From Streptomyces caatingaensis (GTDB taxonomy: Bacteria > Actinomycetota > Actinomycetes > Streptomycetales > Streptomycetaceae), in the NCBI RefSeq assembly GCF_001187435.1, contig NZ_LFXA01000011.1:62001-126000 (forward strand): a stretch of 64,000 nt of DNA, read 5' to 3'. The position numbers and the translations under genes were made by a program. Shown one piece after another: positions 17,644 to 25,582 of the stretch; the stretch's first letter is position 1; each line of letters begins with the position of its first letter. Under the pieces are notes generated by a model. The model was given only the letters and a program-made list of their open reading frames with translations. It ran no database searches and was not told the origin of the DNA.

Positions 17644-19191
17644 CTACTTGACGTTCACACCGTCCCACGCCGCCTGGACCGCCCTGTACTGGCCACTCTT
17701 GGTGCCGAAAAGATCCCGCGCCGCCTTGAGCGTGGCGGAGCGCGCGCCCTTGTAGTTCGTCGTCGACGTCATGTACGCGGTCAGCGCCTTGTACCAGATC
17801 TTCTCGGCGGCGGCGCGGCCGATGCCGGTGACCTTCTTGCCGTCCGCCGTCGGGCTGTTGTAGGTGAAGCCGTTGATGGTCTTCTTGCCGCTGCCCTCGG
17901 CGAGCAGGTAGAAGAAGTGGTTGCCGATGCCGGAGCCGTAGTGGACGTCGTAGTCGGGGTCGGCGAAGAACTTGCGGCTCCAGGAGTCGGCGGAGTGGCC
18001 GTCCTTGCTGGGCTTGTCCATGGAGCGCAGCGGCTTGTTGTCGCCGTGGAAGTTCACGCGCTCGCCGATGAGGTAATTGGCGGGGGCCTTGGGGTTCTCG
18101 GCGTAGAACTCGACGGCCGTGCCGAGGATGTCGGAGGTGGCCTCGTCCAGGGCGCCCGACTCGCCGGAGTAGAGGAGCCCGGCCGTGGCGCTGGTGACGC
18201 CGTGGGTCATCTCGTGGGCGGCCAGGTCGAGTTCGGTGAAGGGGTACTTGCCGTCCAGGCCGTCGCCGTAGCGCATGCAGAAGCAGTCGTCGTCCCACTG
18301 GGCGTTGAGCCAGCTCTCCCAGACCCTGTCCCGGTAGTGGACGATCGAGTAGGCGGCCTTGCCGTTGCCCCGGATGCCCTTGCGCTTGTGGACGTTGAGG
18401 TAGTAGTCCCAGGTCATGGCGGCGCCGTACTGGGCGTCGACGGCGGCCGTCTGGGCCATCGACGGCTTGCCGTTGCCCCAGGTGTCGGTCGCGTTGGTGA
18501 AGAGCGGGCCCCTGTCCTCGGGGGACTGCTTGGCGTTGCGGACGACGTGACCGCCGCGCGCGGTGTCCTTCATCAGGAACTTCCCGCCGGCCTTCACGGT
18601 GCCGATGGTGACCTTGCCGTTGTACTGGCCGGTGCCGACGCCGGACTTGAGGGCCTCGAACGAGAAGAGCTTCCGGCCGGTGGTGGCATCCGTGATGACG
18701 TGCAGCCGGCTGGGGGAGCCGTCCTTCTGCCGGCCGCCGACGACCGTCTCGTAGGCGAGGACGGGCTTGCCGGAGGCGGCCCAGATCACCTTGCGGGGCG
18801 CCTTGTCGACGGTGGGCGCGCCGGGGGCCGCGGCCATCGCGGTGCGCCGGGCGGCGGGCGGGGCGACCGAGGGCTTGACGGTGGGGACCTTGATGGTGGC
18901 CTCGGTGGCCTTGTCGACGTCCTCGACCTTGCCGGATCGGTTCCGGTGGACGACCAGGTCGCCGCCGAGGACCGGGAGGCCGTCGTAGGTGCGCTCGTAG
19001 CGGGTGTGCACCGTGCCGTCCGGGTCGGTGATGACGCCGCGGGGTATCAGCTTCTCCTCGGCTCCGAGGCGGAGGACCTCGGCCGGGTCGTCGGGGCCGG
19101 CGGCCCGTGCGGCCGGGGCCGTGGTGAGGCCGGTGGCCAGGAGGGCGGCGGCGACGCCGGCCGCGCCCGCGGCGAGGGAGGGACGGATCAC
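17644..19191 (-). CDS. M4-family (thermolysin-like) secreted metalloprotease, copy 1
   Basis: This 515-aa neutral zinc protease has a signal peptide (1-30), an FTP/PepSY-type propeptide (about 40-215) and the M4 catalytic domain. HEMTH (326-330) gives two zinc histidines and the catalytic Glu; Glu350 in GALDEATSD is the third ligand, with Asp where paralogues have Asn. DVHYGSG supplies the second catalytic His. The start is GTG 19191 with GGAG 6 nt upstream. It has no extra C-terminal domain and ends VNVK like copy 2, of which it is a close paralogue. It is the last of three tandem M4 genes. Confidence 0.93.
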   Translation of the reverse strand: MIRPSLAAGAAGVAAALLATGLTTAPAARAAGPDDPAEVLRLGAEEKLIPRGVITDPDGTVHTRYERTYDGLPVLGGDLVVHRNRSGKVEDVDKATEATIKVPTVKPSVAPPAARRTAMAAAPGAPTVDKAPRKVIWAASGKPVLAYETVVGGRQKDGSPSRLHVITDATTGRKLFSFEALKSGVGTGQYNGKVTIGTVKAGGKFLMKDTARGGHVVRNAKQSPEDRGPLFTNATDTWGNGKPSMAQTAAVDAQYGAAMTWDYYLNVHKRKGIRGNGKAAYSIVHYRDRVWESWLNAQWDDDCFCMRYGDGLDGKYPFTELDLAAHEMTHGVTSATAGLLYSGESGALDEATSDILGTAVEFYAENPKAPANYLIGERVNFHGDNKPLRSMDKPSKDGHSADSWSRKFFADPDYDVHYGSGIGNHFFYLLAEGSGKKTINGFTYNSPTADGKKVTGIGRAAAEKIWYKALTAYMTSTTNYKGARSATLKAARDLFGTKSGQYRAVQAAWDGVNVK

Positions 19192-19230
19192 GAGGGACTC
19201 CGGGAGGGGAAGGGAAGGAGAAGACAGGGA

Positions 19231-19285
19231 GGGAAAAAGACGGCGAGCGGCCGCCCCGGGAGGGAAGGGGGCAACCGCTCGCCGT
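19231..19285 (-). terminator. Intrinsic terminator of M4 copy 2
   Basis: ACGGCGAGCGG (19240-19250) and CCGCTCGCCGT (19275-19285) form a perfect 11-bp stem. On the minus strand it is followed by CTTTTTCCC, one of the few T-runs in the window. It lies between copy 2 and copy 1, so the two genes are probably separate transcripts. Confidence 0.8.
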
Positions 19286-19292
19286 AAGGGGG

Positions 19293-20837
19293 TTACTTGA
19301 CGTTCACGCCGTCCCAGGCCGCCTGGACGGACTTGTACTGGCCGCTCTTGGTGCCGTACAGGTCGCGGGCCGCCTTGAGGGTCGCCGCGCGGGCGCCCTT
19401 GAAGTTGGTGGTGGAGGTCATGTAGCGCGTGAGGGCGCGGTACCAGATCTTCTCGGCGGCGCCGCGGCCGATGCCGCGGACCTTCTTGCCGCCCCAGGTC
19501 GGGCTGTTGTAGGCGACGCCGTTGATGGTCTTCTTGCCGCTGCCCTCGGCGAGCAGGTAGAAGAAGTGGTTGGCGACGCCGGAGGAGTAGTGGACGTCGA
19601 GCTTGCCGACGCTCTTGCTCCAGTAGTCGGCCGAACGGCCGTCGCGGCTGGGCTTGTCCATGTAGCGCAGCGGCTTGCCGAGCCGCTCGCCCATCAGGTA
19701 GTCGCCCTTGTCCTTGCCGTTGCGGGCGTAGAACTCGACGGCGGTGCCGAAGATGTCGGAGGTGGCCTCGTTGAGGCCGCCGGACTCACCGGCGTAGCGC
19801 AGCCGCGCGGTGGCGGAGGTGACGCCGTGCGTCATCTCGTGGCCGGCCACGTCCAGGGAGGTCAGGGGCTTCTTGTTGCCCTTGCCGTCGCCGTAGACCA
19901 TGCAGAAGCACTCGTCCGACCAGAAGGCGTTGTCGTAGTTGTTGCCGAAGTGGACGAAGGAGTTGGCGGCCTTGCCGTTGCCCCGGATGCCCTTGCGCTT
20001 GTGGACGTTGAGGTAGTAGTCCCAGGTCTTGGCGGCGCCGTACTGGGCGTCGACGGCGGCGCTCTGGCCGTTGCTCTGCTTGCCGTTGCCCCAGACGTCA
20101 CGGGAGTTGGCGAACGCCGGGAAGCTGCTGCCGCCGTCCCGGTTCTTCGCGTGGTAGGTGACGTGCCCGCCGCGGGCCTTGTCCCACATGTAGAACTTGC
20201 CGCCGGACTTGACCGAGTTGACGGGCACCTTGCCGTTGTAGACGCCGGTGCCGGAGCCGGTCTCGATGGCCTGGTACTCGTCCAGCTTCTTGCCGGTGGT
20301 CGCGTCGGTGACGACGTGCAGCTCGCTGGGCGTGCCGTCGTGCTGGACGCCGCCGATGACGCTCTCGTAGGCGAGGACGGGCTTGCCGGAGGCGGCCCAG
20401 ATGACCTTGCGGGGGGCCTGGGTGCGGACGAAGGCGCCGGCGCCGTCGCTCTTCCGCGCGGCCGCGAAGGCGCTGCGGCCGGCGGCCGGGGCCGGGACCT
20501 TGGCCTCGGTGGTGGGGACCTTGATGGTCTCCTCGGTGGCCTTGGTGACGTCCTGGACCTTGCCGTCGGCCGACTTCTCGACGACCACGTCGCCGCCGAT
20601 GACCGGCAGGCCCGCGTAGGTGCGCTCGTAGCGGGTGTGGACGGTGCCGTCCTCGTCCGTGATCGTGCCGCGCTCGACGAGCTTCTCCTTGGCGCCGAGG
20701 CGCAGGGCCCTGGCGGGGTCCTCGGCGCCGGCGGCCTGGGCCGGGGCCCCGGTGAAGCCGGCGGCGATCAGGGCGGCGGCGATGGTGGCCGCGCTCGCCG
20801 CGACGGCGGGACGGCGGGCTATTCGGGTGTGGCGCAC
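19293..20837 (-). CDS. M4-family secreted metalloprotease, copy 2
   Basis: This 514-aa product has a signal peptide (about 1-36, after PAQA), a propeptide and the M4 domain with VAGHEMTH, GGLNEATSD and DVHYSSG. The start is GTG 20837, because AGGAG sits 5 nt upstream; an ATG 42 nt earlier lacks a ribosome site. It shares long identical stretches with copy 1 across both propeptide and catalytic domain, so the two arose by duplication. A terminator with a T-run follows. It acts outside the cell on protein substrates, presumably for nutrition or maturation of other exoenzymes. Confidence 0.93.
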   Translation of the reverse strand: MRHTRIARRPAVAASAATIAAALIAAGFTGAPAQAAGAEDPARALRLGAKEKLVERGTITDEDGTVHTRYERTYAGLPVIGGDVVVEKSADGKVQDVTKATEETIKVPTTEAKVPAPAAGRSAFAAARKSDGAGAFVRTQAPRKVIWAASGKPVLAYESVIGGVQHDGTPSELHVVTDATTGKKLDEYQAIETGSGTGVYNGKVPVNSVKSGGKFYMWDKARGGHVTYHAKNRDGGSSFPAFANSRDVWGNGKQSNGQSAAVDAQYGAAKTWDYYLNVHKRKGIRGNGKAANSFVHFGNNYDNAFWSDECFCMVYGDGKGNKKPLTSLDVAGHEMTHGVTSATARLRYAGESGGLNEATSDIFGTAVEFYARNGKDKGDYLMGERLGKPLRYMDKPSRDGRSADYWSKSVGKLDVHYSSGVANHFFYLLAEGSGKKTINGVAYNSPTWGGKKVRGIGRGAAEKIWYRALTRYMTSTTNFKGARAATLKAARDLYGTKSGQYKSVQAAWDGVNVK

Positions 20838-21128
20838 ACAAGCTCCTGGCAGATGAAGAGTGCCGGTCGCGGAGGTCACGACCGAGCGTCAGTTTGCTCG
20901 AACCCGCGCGCGCTTTCCTGTGAATATCGAGGCGTCAGGGGCTGCGGTTTGGTAAAGATTCGCCGAAGTTTTCGGAGGTGGCGGGCAATTGGGGCGAATC
21001 GCTCATTCCACTGGTAGTGCGGCACGCGCGAAGGCGCCGCCCGGGGGAGTCGTGCTCACCCCGGACGGCGCCCGGTTCAGCGGTGCCGCTCGCACGGGAG
21101 GGGCTCTTCGAAGGGGTTCAGCGGGGGC

Positions 21129-23405
21129 TCAGAAGGTCAGCCGCCACTTGTCGATGCGCCCCGAGTCGCCCGCGTAGACGTCCTGCACCTTGAGCTTCCA
21201 GGTGCCGCTCGCCGTCACGCCGGACGCGTCCACGGTGTACGTCTCGTTGACGTCCGCGGCCGAGTCCCAGGTGTCGGAGTCCTTCAGGCGCCACGTCTTC
21301 CCGTCCGGGGCCACCAGGTCGATCGTGAGGTCGCCGCGGTAGGTGTGGCTGATGTTCACGTCCACCTTCAGCGCCGGCGATCCGCTGCCGCTGCGGGTGA
21401 CGACGATGGGCGAGGTGACGGCGGCACCGGCGTCCGGGATGTCCACCGGGGTGCCGTTCTCGAAGACGCTGCCGCCGCCCGTGGTGTTGACGGTCCACTT
21501 GAAGGACGCCGAACCGGTCCTGCCGGCGCCGTCCTTGACCGTCACCGTCACGTCGCTGGTGCCCGTGGCGGTCGGGGTGCCGGAGATCAGGCCGGTCGAG
21601 GAGTTGAGCGTCAGGCCGGCGGGCAGGCCGGTGGCGGACCAGGTCAGCGAGCCGGTGGTGCCGGACGCCTTCAGCTGGAGCGAGACGGCCTGGTTGACGA
21701 CGCTGGTCTGGTCGCCGGGGCTGGTCACGGAGACGCCGGTGGTGGCGCGGCTGCCGACGTTGATGGCGGCCCAGGCGTTGGCGACGTTGTTGTACGTGTC
21801 GCTGCCCACGCCGAACAGCTCGCCGGCCGCCCACAGGGTGGCGTCGCGCGCGCCCGCGTAGTTGGTGTTGGAGCGCATGCGCTCGGTCAGCGCCTTGAAC
21901 CAGATCTTCGCGGCGTTGTCCCGGCCGATGCCGGTGACGGGCAGGCCGTCGGAGGTCGGGCTGTCGTAGTGGACGCCGTTGATGTCCTTGGCGCCGCTGC
22001 CCTCGGAGGCCAGGTAGAACCAGTGGTTGGCCGGGCCGGACGAGTAGTGCACGTCGATGCCGCCGAGGCCGGAGTACCACGCGTCCTTGGAGCGGCGGTC
22101 CTTGCTGGGCTTGTCCATGTAGCGCAGCGGCGTGCCGTCGCCGTTGATGTCGATCTTCTCGCCGATGAGGTAGTCGCCCGGGTCCTTGGGGTTGCCGGCC
22201 CAGAACTCGACGGCGGTGGCGAACATGTCGGAGGTGGCCTCGTTGAGACCGCCGGACTCGCCGCTGTAGGTGAGGTTGGCGGTGGCGGAGGTGACGCCGT
22301 GCGTCATCTCGTGGGCGGCCACGTCGATCGACGTCAGCGGGATGCCGTTGCCGTCGCCGTAGGTCATGCAGAAGCAGCTGTCGTCCCAGAACGCGTTGAC
22401 GTAGTTGTTGCCGTAGTGGACGCGGCTGTACGCGCCGACGCCGTCCCCGCGTATGCCGCTGCGGCCGTGCACGTTCTTGTAGTAGTCCCAGGTGAGCTGC
22501 GCGCCGTAGTGGGCGTCGGCGCCGGCCGTCGCGGGGTCGCTGGTGGTGCCGTTGCCGAAGACGTCGTTGGGCGACGTGATGATCGAACCCGTGCCGGACG
22601 TGGCGTGGTTGAGGTTGTACGTCTTGTGGCCGCCGCGGGTCTGGTCCCACAGCTGGTAGGTGTTGCCGACCTTGGTGGTGCCGATGGTCACCTGGCCGCT
22701 GTGCTGGGTGTTGCCGGTGCCGGTCTTGACGTCCTGGAACGCGAAGAGCTTCTTCCCGGACGCCGCGTCGGTGATCACGTGCAGCCGGCTGGGCGTGCCG
22801 TCGTGCTGGATGCCGCCGACGACCGTCTCGTAGGCGAGGACGGGCTTGCCGTCGGCCGCCCAGACGACCTTGCGGGGCGCCTTCTCGGGCTTCGACGCCT
22901 TGGAGCCGTGGGCGCGGGCGGCCGCGACGGCCTGTTTCCCGGCGGCGGCGGGAGCGAGCGAGGGCGTCGTCGTGGCGAGGGCCAGCCGCTGCTTGGTCGC
23001 CTTGGCGACCGTCGTGACCTTGCCGGCGCTCGTCGAGTCGACGACCAGGTCGCCGCCGAGGACGGGCAGGCCGTCGTACGTCCGCTCGTAACGGGTGTGC
23101 ACCGCCCCGTTGTTGTCCTTGACGACGTCCTTGACGACGAGCTTCTCCTTGGGCCCGAGGCCCAGGGTCCGCGCGGTCTCCGCCTCGGCCGCGTCGGCGT
23201 GGCGCACGAGCGCGGTCCGCTGCGCGGGCGACAGCCGGGCGGGCAGGGCGCCCGGGTCCGCCTTGTGTATCGCCTGGCGGGGGGCGGAACCGGCGGTGTC
23301 CGTCCCGGCGGTGGCGGACGTGGTCTGGACTCCTACGGTGAGCATCGCGCCGGCGGCGACGAGGGCTCCGATGGCGACGGCACGCCTAGGGGGGGTGGAT
23401 CTCAC
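21129..23405 (-). CDS. M4-family metalloprotease with Ig-like and P/homoB domains, copy 3
   Basis: This 758-aa exported protease has a signal peptide, a propeptide and an M4 domain with VAAHEMTH, GGLNEATSD and DVHYSSG. A putative-Ig (He_PIG) domain follows (LTWSATGLPAGLTLNSSTGL, FxWxV), and then a C-terminal P/homoB domain (SHTYRGDLTIDLVAPDGKTW, SGTWKLKVQD). The start is GTG 23405 with AAGGAG 5 nt upstream; the frame runs open 210 nt further but through repeat-rich leader DNA. The extra domains probably help folding or substrate binding. It is the most diverged of the three paralogues. The 291-nt gap after copy 2's start shows nothing further. Confidence 0.93.
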   Translation of the reverse strand: MRSTPPRRAVAIGALVAAGAMLTVGVQTTSATAGTDTAGSAPRQAIHKADPGALPARLSPAQRTALVRHADAAEAETARTLGLGPKEKLVVKDVVKDNNGAVHTRYERTYDGLPVLGGDLVVDSTSAGKVTTVAKATKQRLALATTTPSLAPAAAGKQAVAAARAHGSKASKPEKAPRKVVWAADGKPVLAYETVVGGIQHDGTPSRLHVITDAASGKKLFAFQDVKTGTGNTQHSGQVTIGTTKVGNTYQLWDQTRGGHKTYNLNHATSGTGSIITSPNDVFGNGTTSDPATAGADAHYGAQLTWDYYKNVHGRSGIRGDGVGAYSRVHYGNNYVNAFWDDSCFCMTYGDGNGIPLTSIDVAAHEMTHGVTSATANLTYSGESGGLNEATSDMFATAVEFWAGNPKDPGDYLIGEKIDINGDGTPLRYMDKPSKDRRSKDAWYSGLGGIDVHYSSGPANHWFYLASEGSGAKDINGVHYDSPTSDGLPVTGIGRDNAAKIWFKALTERMRSNTNYAGARDATLWAAGELFGVGSDTYNNVANAWAAINVGSRATTGVSVTSPGDQTSVVNQAVSLQLKASGTTGSLTWSATGLPAGLTLNSSTGLISGTPTATGTSDVTVTVKDGAGRTGSASFKWTVNTTGGGSVFENGTPVDIPDAGAAVTSPIVVTRSGSGSPALKVDVNISHTYRGDLTIDLVAPDGKTWRLKDSDTWDSAADVNETYTVDASGVTASGTWKLKVQDVYAGDSGRIDKWRLTF

Positions 23406-23731
23406 GCTGACTCCTTCTGCGGTGACCACGCGAGGGGTGGTGGCCGATGGGAGAGGGGGACGGCGTGGGGACCGTCCGCTGTTCACGGCAGAACCAGTGG
23501 AGAGTGGAGAAAGGAAGAGGAGAAGAGAGGTGCCGACCGGTGTGGGGGTGAACCTGTGGGGGGTGAACCTGTGGGGGGTGTGCCAGCGCCGGTCGTGGGA
23601 AGAGTGCCACGACACCCGAAGCCTGTCAGGAGCGCGTCAACAAGTTGGCCGGAAAATGTCCGTTGGCCAAAGATCGCTGTCCGCATAGCGGTCGGAGCGG
23701 CGTCGGGGCGGCACCCGCACCCGCCCCCCGC
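23406..23731. repeat. Leader of M4 copy 3 with direct repeats
   Basis: This 326-nt gap holds 2.3 copies of a 15-bp unit GGGTGAACCTGTGGG (23546-23580) and a long purine-rich tract (about 23490-23530). Two GTTGGCC repeats lie 18 bp apart (23644-23650 and 23662-23668). All lie upstream of the protease start and may be regulator sites. There is no gene here. Confidence 0.5.
23705..23727 (-). terminator. Hairpin after the ABC exporter operon
   Basis: GGGGCGG and CCGCCCC form a 7-bp stem immediately after the stop codon of the second exporter subunit. There is no T-run. Confidence 0.4.
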
Positions 23732-25582
23732 TCAGACCAGGCTCTCCCGCCACGCCCGGTGCAGTTCCGCGAACCGGCCCCCGCCCGCCGTGAGTTCGGC
23801 CGGAGTGCCGTCCTCGACGATCCGGCCGCCCTCCATAACCAGCACCCGGTCCGCGATCTCCACGGTGGACAGCCGGTGCGCGATGACCACCGCCGTCCGT
23901 CCGCGCAGCACCGTGCGCAGGGCGCGCTGCACCGCCCGTTCGCCCGGGATGTCCAGGGAGGACGTGGCCTCGTCAAGGATGAGGACGGCCGGATCGGCGA
24001 GCAACGCGCGGGCGAACGAGACCAGTTGGCGCTGGCCGGCGGAGATGCGGCCGCCGCGCTTGCGGACGTCCGTGTCGTAGCCGTCGGGCAGGGCGGCGAT
24101 GAAGTCGTGGGCGCCGATGGCCCTCGCGGCGCGCTCGACGTCCGCACGGGTCGCGTCGGGACGGCCGACGGCGATGTTGTCGGCGATCGTGCCGGAGAAG
24201 AGGAACGCCTCCTGCGTCACCATCACCACGTTCCGCCGCAGCTCCGCGGTGGACAGGTCGCGCAGCGGGACGCCGTCGAGCAGGACGCGGCCGCCCGTCG
24301 GGTCGTAGAAGCGGGCCAGGAGCTTGGCGAGGGTGGACTTCCCGGCGCCCGTCGAGCCGACGACCGCCACCGTCCGCCCGGCGGCGAGCGTGAGGTCGAA
24401 GCGCGGCAGGACCTCGCCGCCCGCGCGGTACGCGAAGCGCGCCGCCTCGAAGACCACCTCGCGGCCCGGGGAACCGGCCGGGCGCTCGGGGAGCGCCGCC
24501 GGGACGGCCGGCTCCGGCACCGAGGGGCGCTGGGCCAGCAGCCCGGCGATCTTCTCCAGGGAGGCGGCGGCCGCCTGGTAGGAGTTGAGGAACATGCCGA
24601 GCTGGTCCAGCGGGTCGTACAGGCGCCGCAGATACAGCACGGCGGCCGCCAGCACGCCGAGCTCCAGGGAGCCGGCGGCGACCCGCTGGGCACCCCAGAG
24701 CACGATCACGGCCAGCGCCGTGTTGGACAGGGCGCGGGACGTCATCACATAGCGGCCCATGGCGAGCATCGCGTCCCTGTTGGTGCGCCGGTGGCGCCGG
24801 TTGAGCTCCTCGAAGTGCGCCTCGTTGGCGGCCTCCCGGCGGAACGCCTGCACCGGGCGGATGCCGTTCATGGTCTCGGTGAACTTCACGATCAGCGCGG
24901 CGGTCGCCGTGGACCGCCGGCGGTGCACCTCCAGCGAGCGGCGGCGGTAGGCGCGGACGACCAGGGCGAGGGGGACGAACGAGGCGACCGCCGCCGCCCC
25001 CGTGCCCCGGTCGAGCCACAGCAGCGTCGCCGAGACGAGGAGCACCGACGCGACGATGCCCAGCAGCTCCTGCAGGCCGTCGTTGAGCAGCTCGCGGAGG
25101 TTCTCCACGTCCGTGGTGGTGCGGGAGGTCAGCCGGCCGGAGGTGTAGCGCTCGTGGAAGTCGACGCCGAGGGCCTGCGCGTGGCGGAAGATGCGGGCGC
25201 GCAGGTCGAGCAGGACGTCCTGGCCGGCGCGCGCCGACACCCGGACGAAGGCCAGCTGGAGCAGGCCCGAGGCCACCGCGCACCCCAGGTAGGCGGCCCC
25301 CGCGGCGGTGAGCGGGCCGTGGTCGCCGCGGCGGACGGCGGGCACGGCCCGGTCGATCGCGTACGCCACGAGCAGCGGGCCGGCCTGCACGGCCGCCTGC
25401 TGGAGCAGCAGCAGGGCCAGCGTGAGCCGCACCCGGCCCCGGACGGGGGCGAGGAGGGAGCGCAGCAGGGCGAGGGAGGCGCCCCTGGGGGCGGGCAGCA
25501 CGTCCCGGGCGACGGGGTCGTCGGCCGGGGGAGCCTGCCGTCCGCCGGCGGTGTCCGGGGGACCGGAGACGGTGGAGGTCAT
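23732..25582 (-). CDS. ABC exporter half-transporter, catalytically complete subunit
   Basis: This 616-aa protein joins a six-helix type IV exporter membrane domain (about 40-330) to an ATPase domain. The ATPase has a Walker A GSTGAGKST, a Q-loop with Gln (VTQEAFLFSG), a signature variant RISAGQRQ, a Walker B LILDEATSSLD with catalytic Glu, and a switch His (IAHRLST). Its ATG overlaps the stop of the partner gene as ATGA (25579-25582), so the two make a heterodimer. Such pairs export drugs, lipids or peptides; the cargo is not evident. Confidence 0.92.
   Translation of the reverse strand: MTSTVSGPPDTAGGRQAPPADDPVARDVLPAPRGASLALLRSLLAPVRGRVRLTLALLLLQQAAVQAGPLLVAYAIDRAVPAVRRGDHGPLTAAGAAYLGCAVASGLLQLAFVRVSARAGQDVLLDLRARIFRHAQALGVDFHERYTSGRLTSRTTTDVENLRELLNDGLQELLGIVASVLLVSATLLWLDRGTGAAAVASFVPLALVVRAYRRRSLEVHRRRSTATAALIVKFTETMNGIRPVQAFRREAANEAHFEELNRRHRRTNRDAMLAMGRYVMTSRALSNTALAVIVLWGAQRVAAGSLELGVLAAAVLYLRRLYDPLDQLGMFLNSYQAAAASLEKIAGLLAQRPSVPEPAVPAALPERPAGSPGREVVFEAARFAYRAGGEVLPRFDLTLAAGRTVAVVGSTGAGKSTLAKLLARFYDPTGGRVLLDGVPLRDLSTAELRRNVVMVTQEAFLFSGTIADNIAVGRPDATRADVERAARAIGAHDFIAALPDGYDTDVRKRGGRISAGQRQLVSFARALLADPAVLILDEATSSLDIPGERAVQRALRTVLRGRTAVVIAHRLSTVEIADRVLVMEGGRIVEDGTPAELTAGGGRFAELHRAWRESLV

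Noticed and set aside
23546..23580. Short tandem repeat as a possible CRISPR
   Set aside because: The 15-bp units are directly adjacent with no spacers and only 2.3 copies; there are no cas genes.
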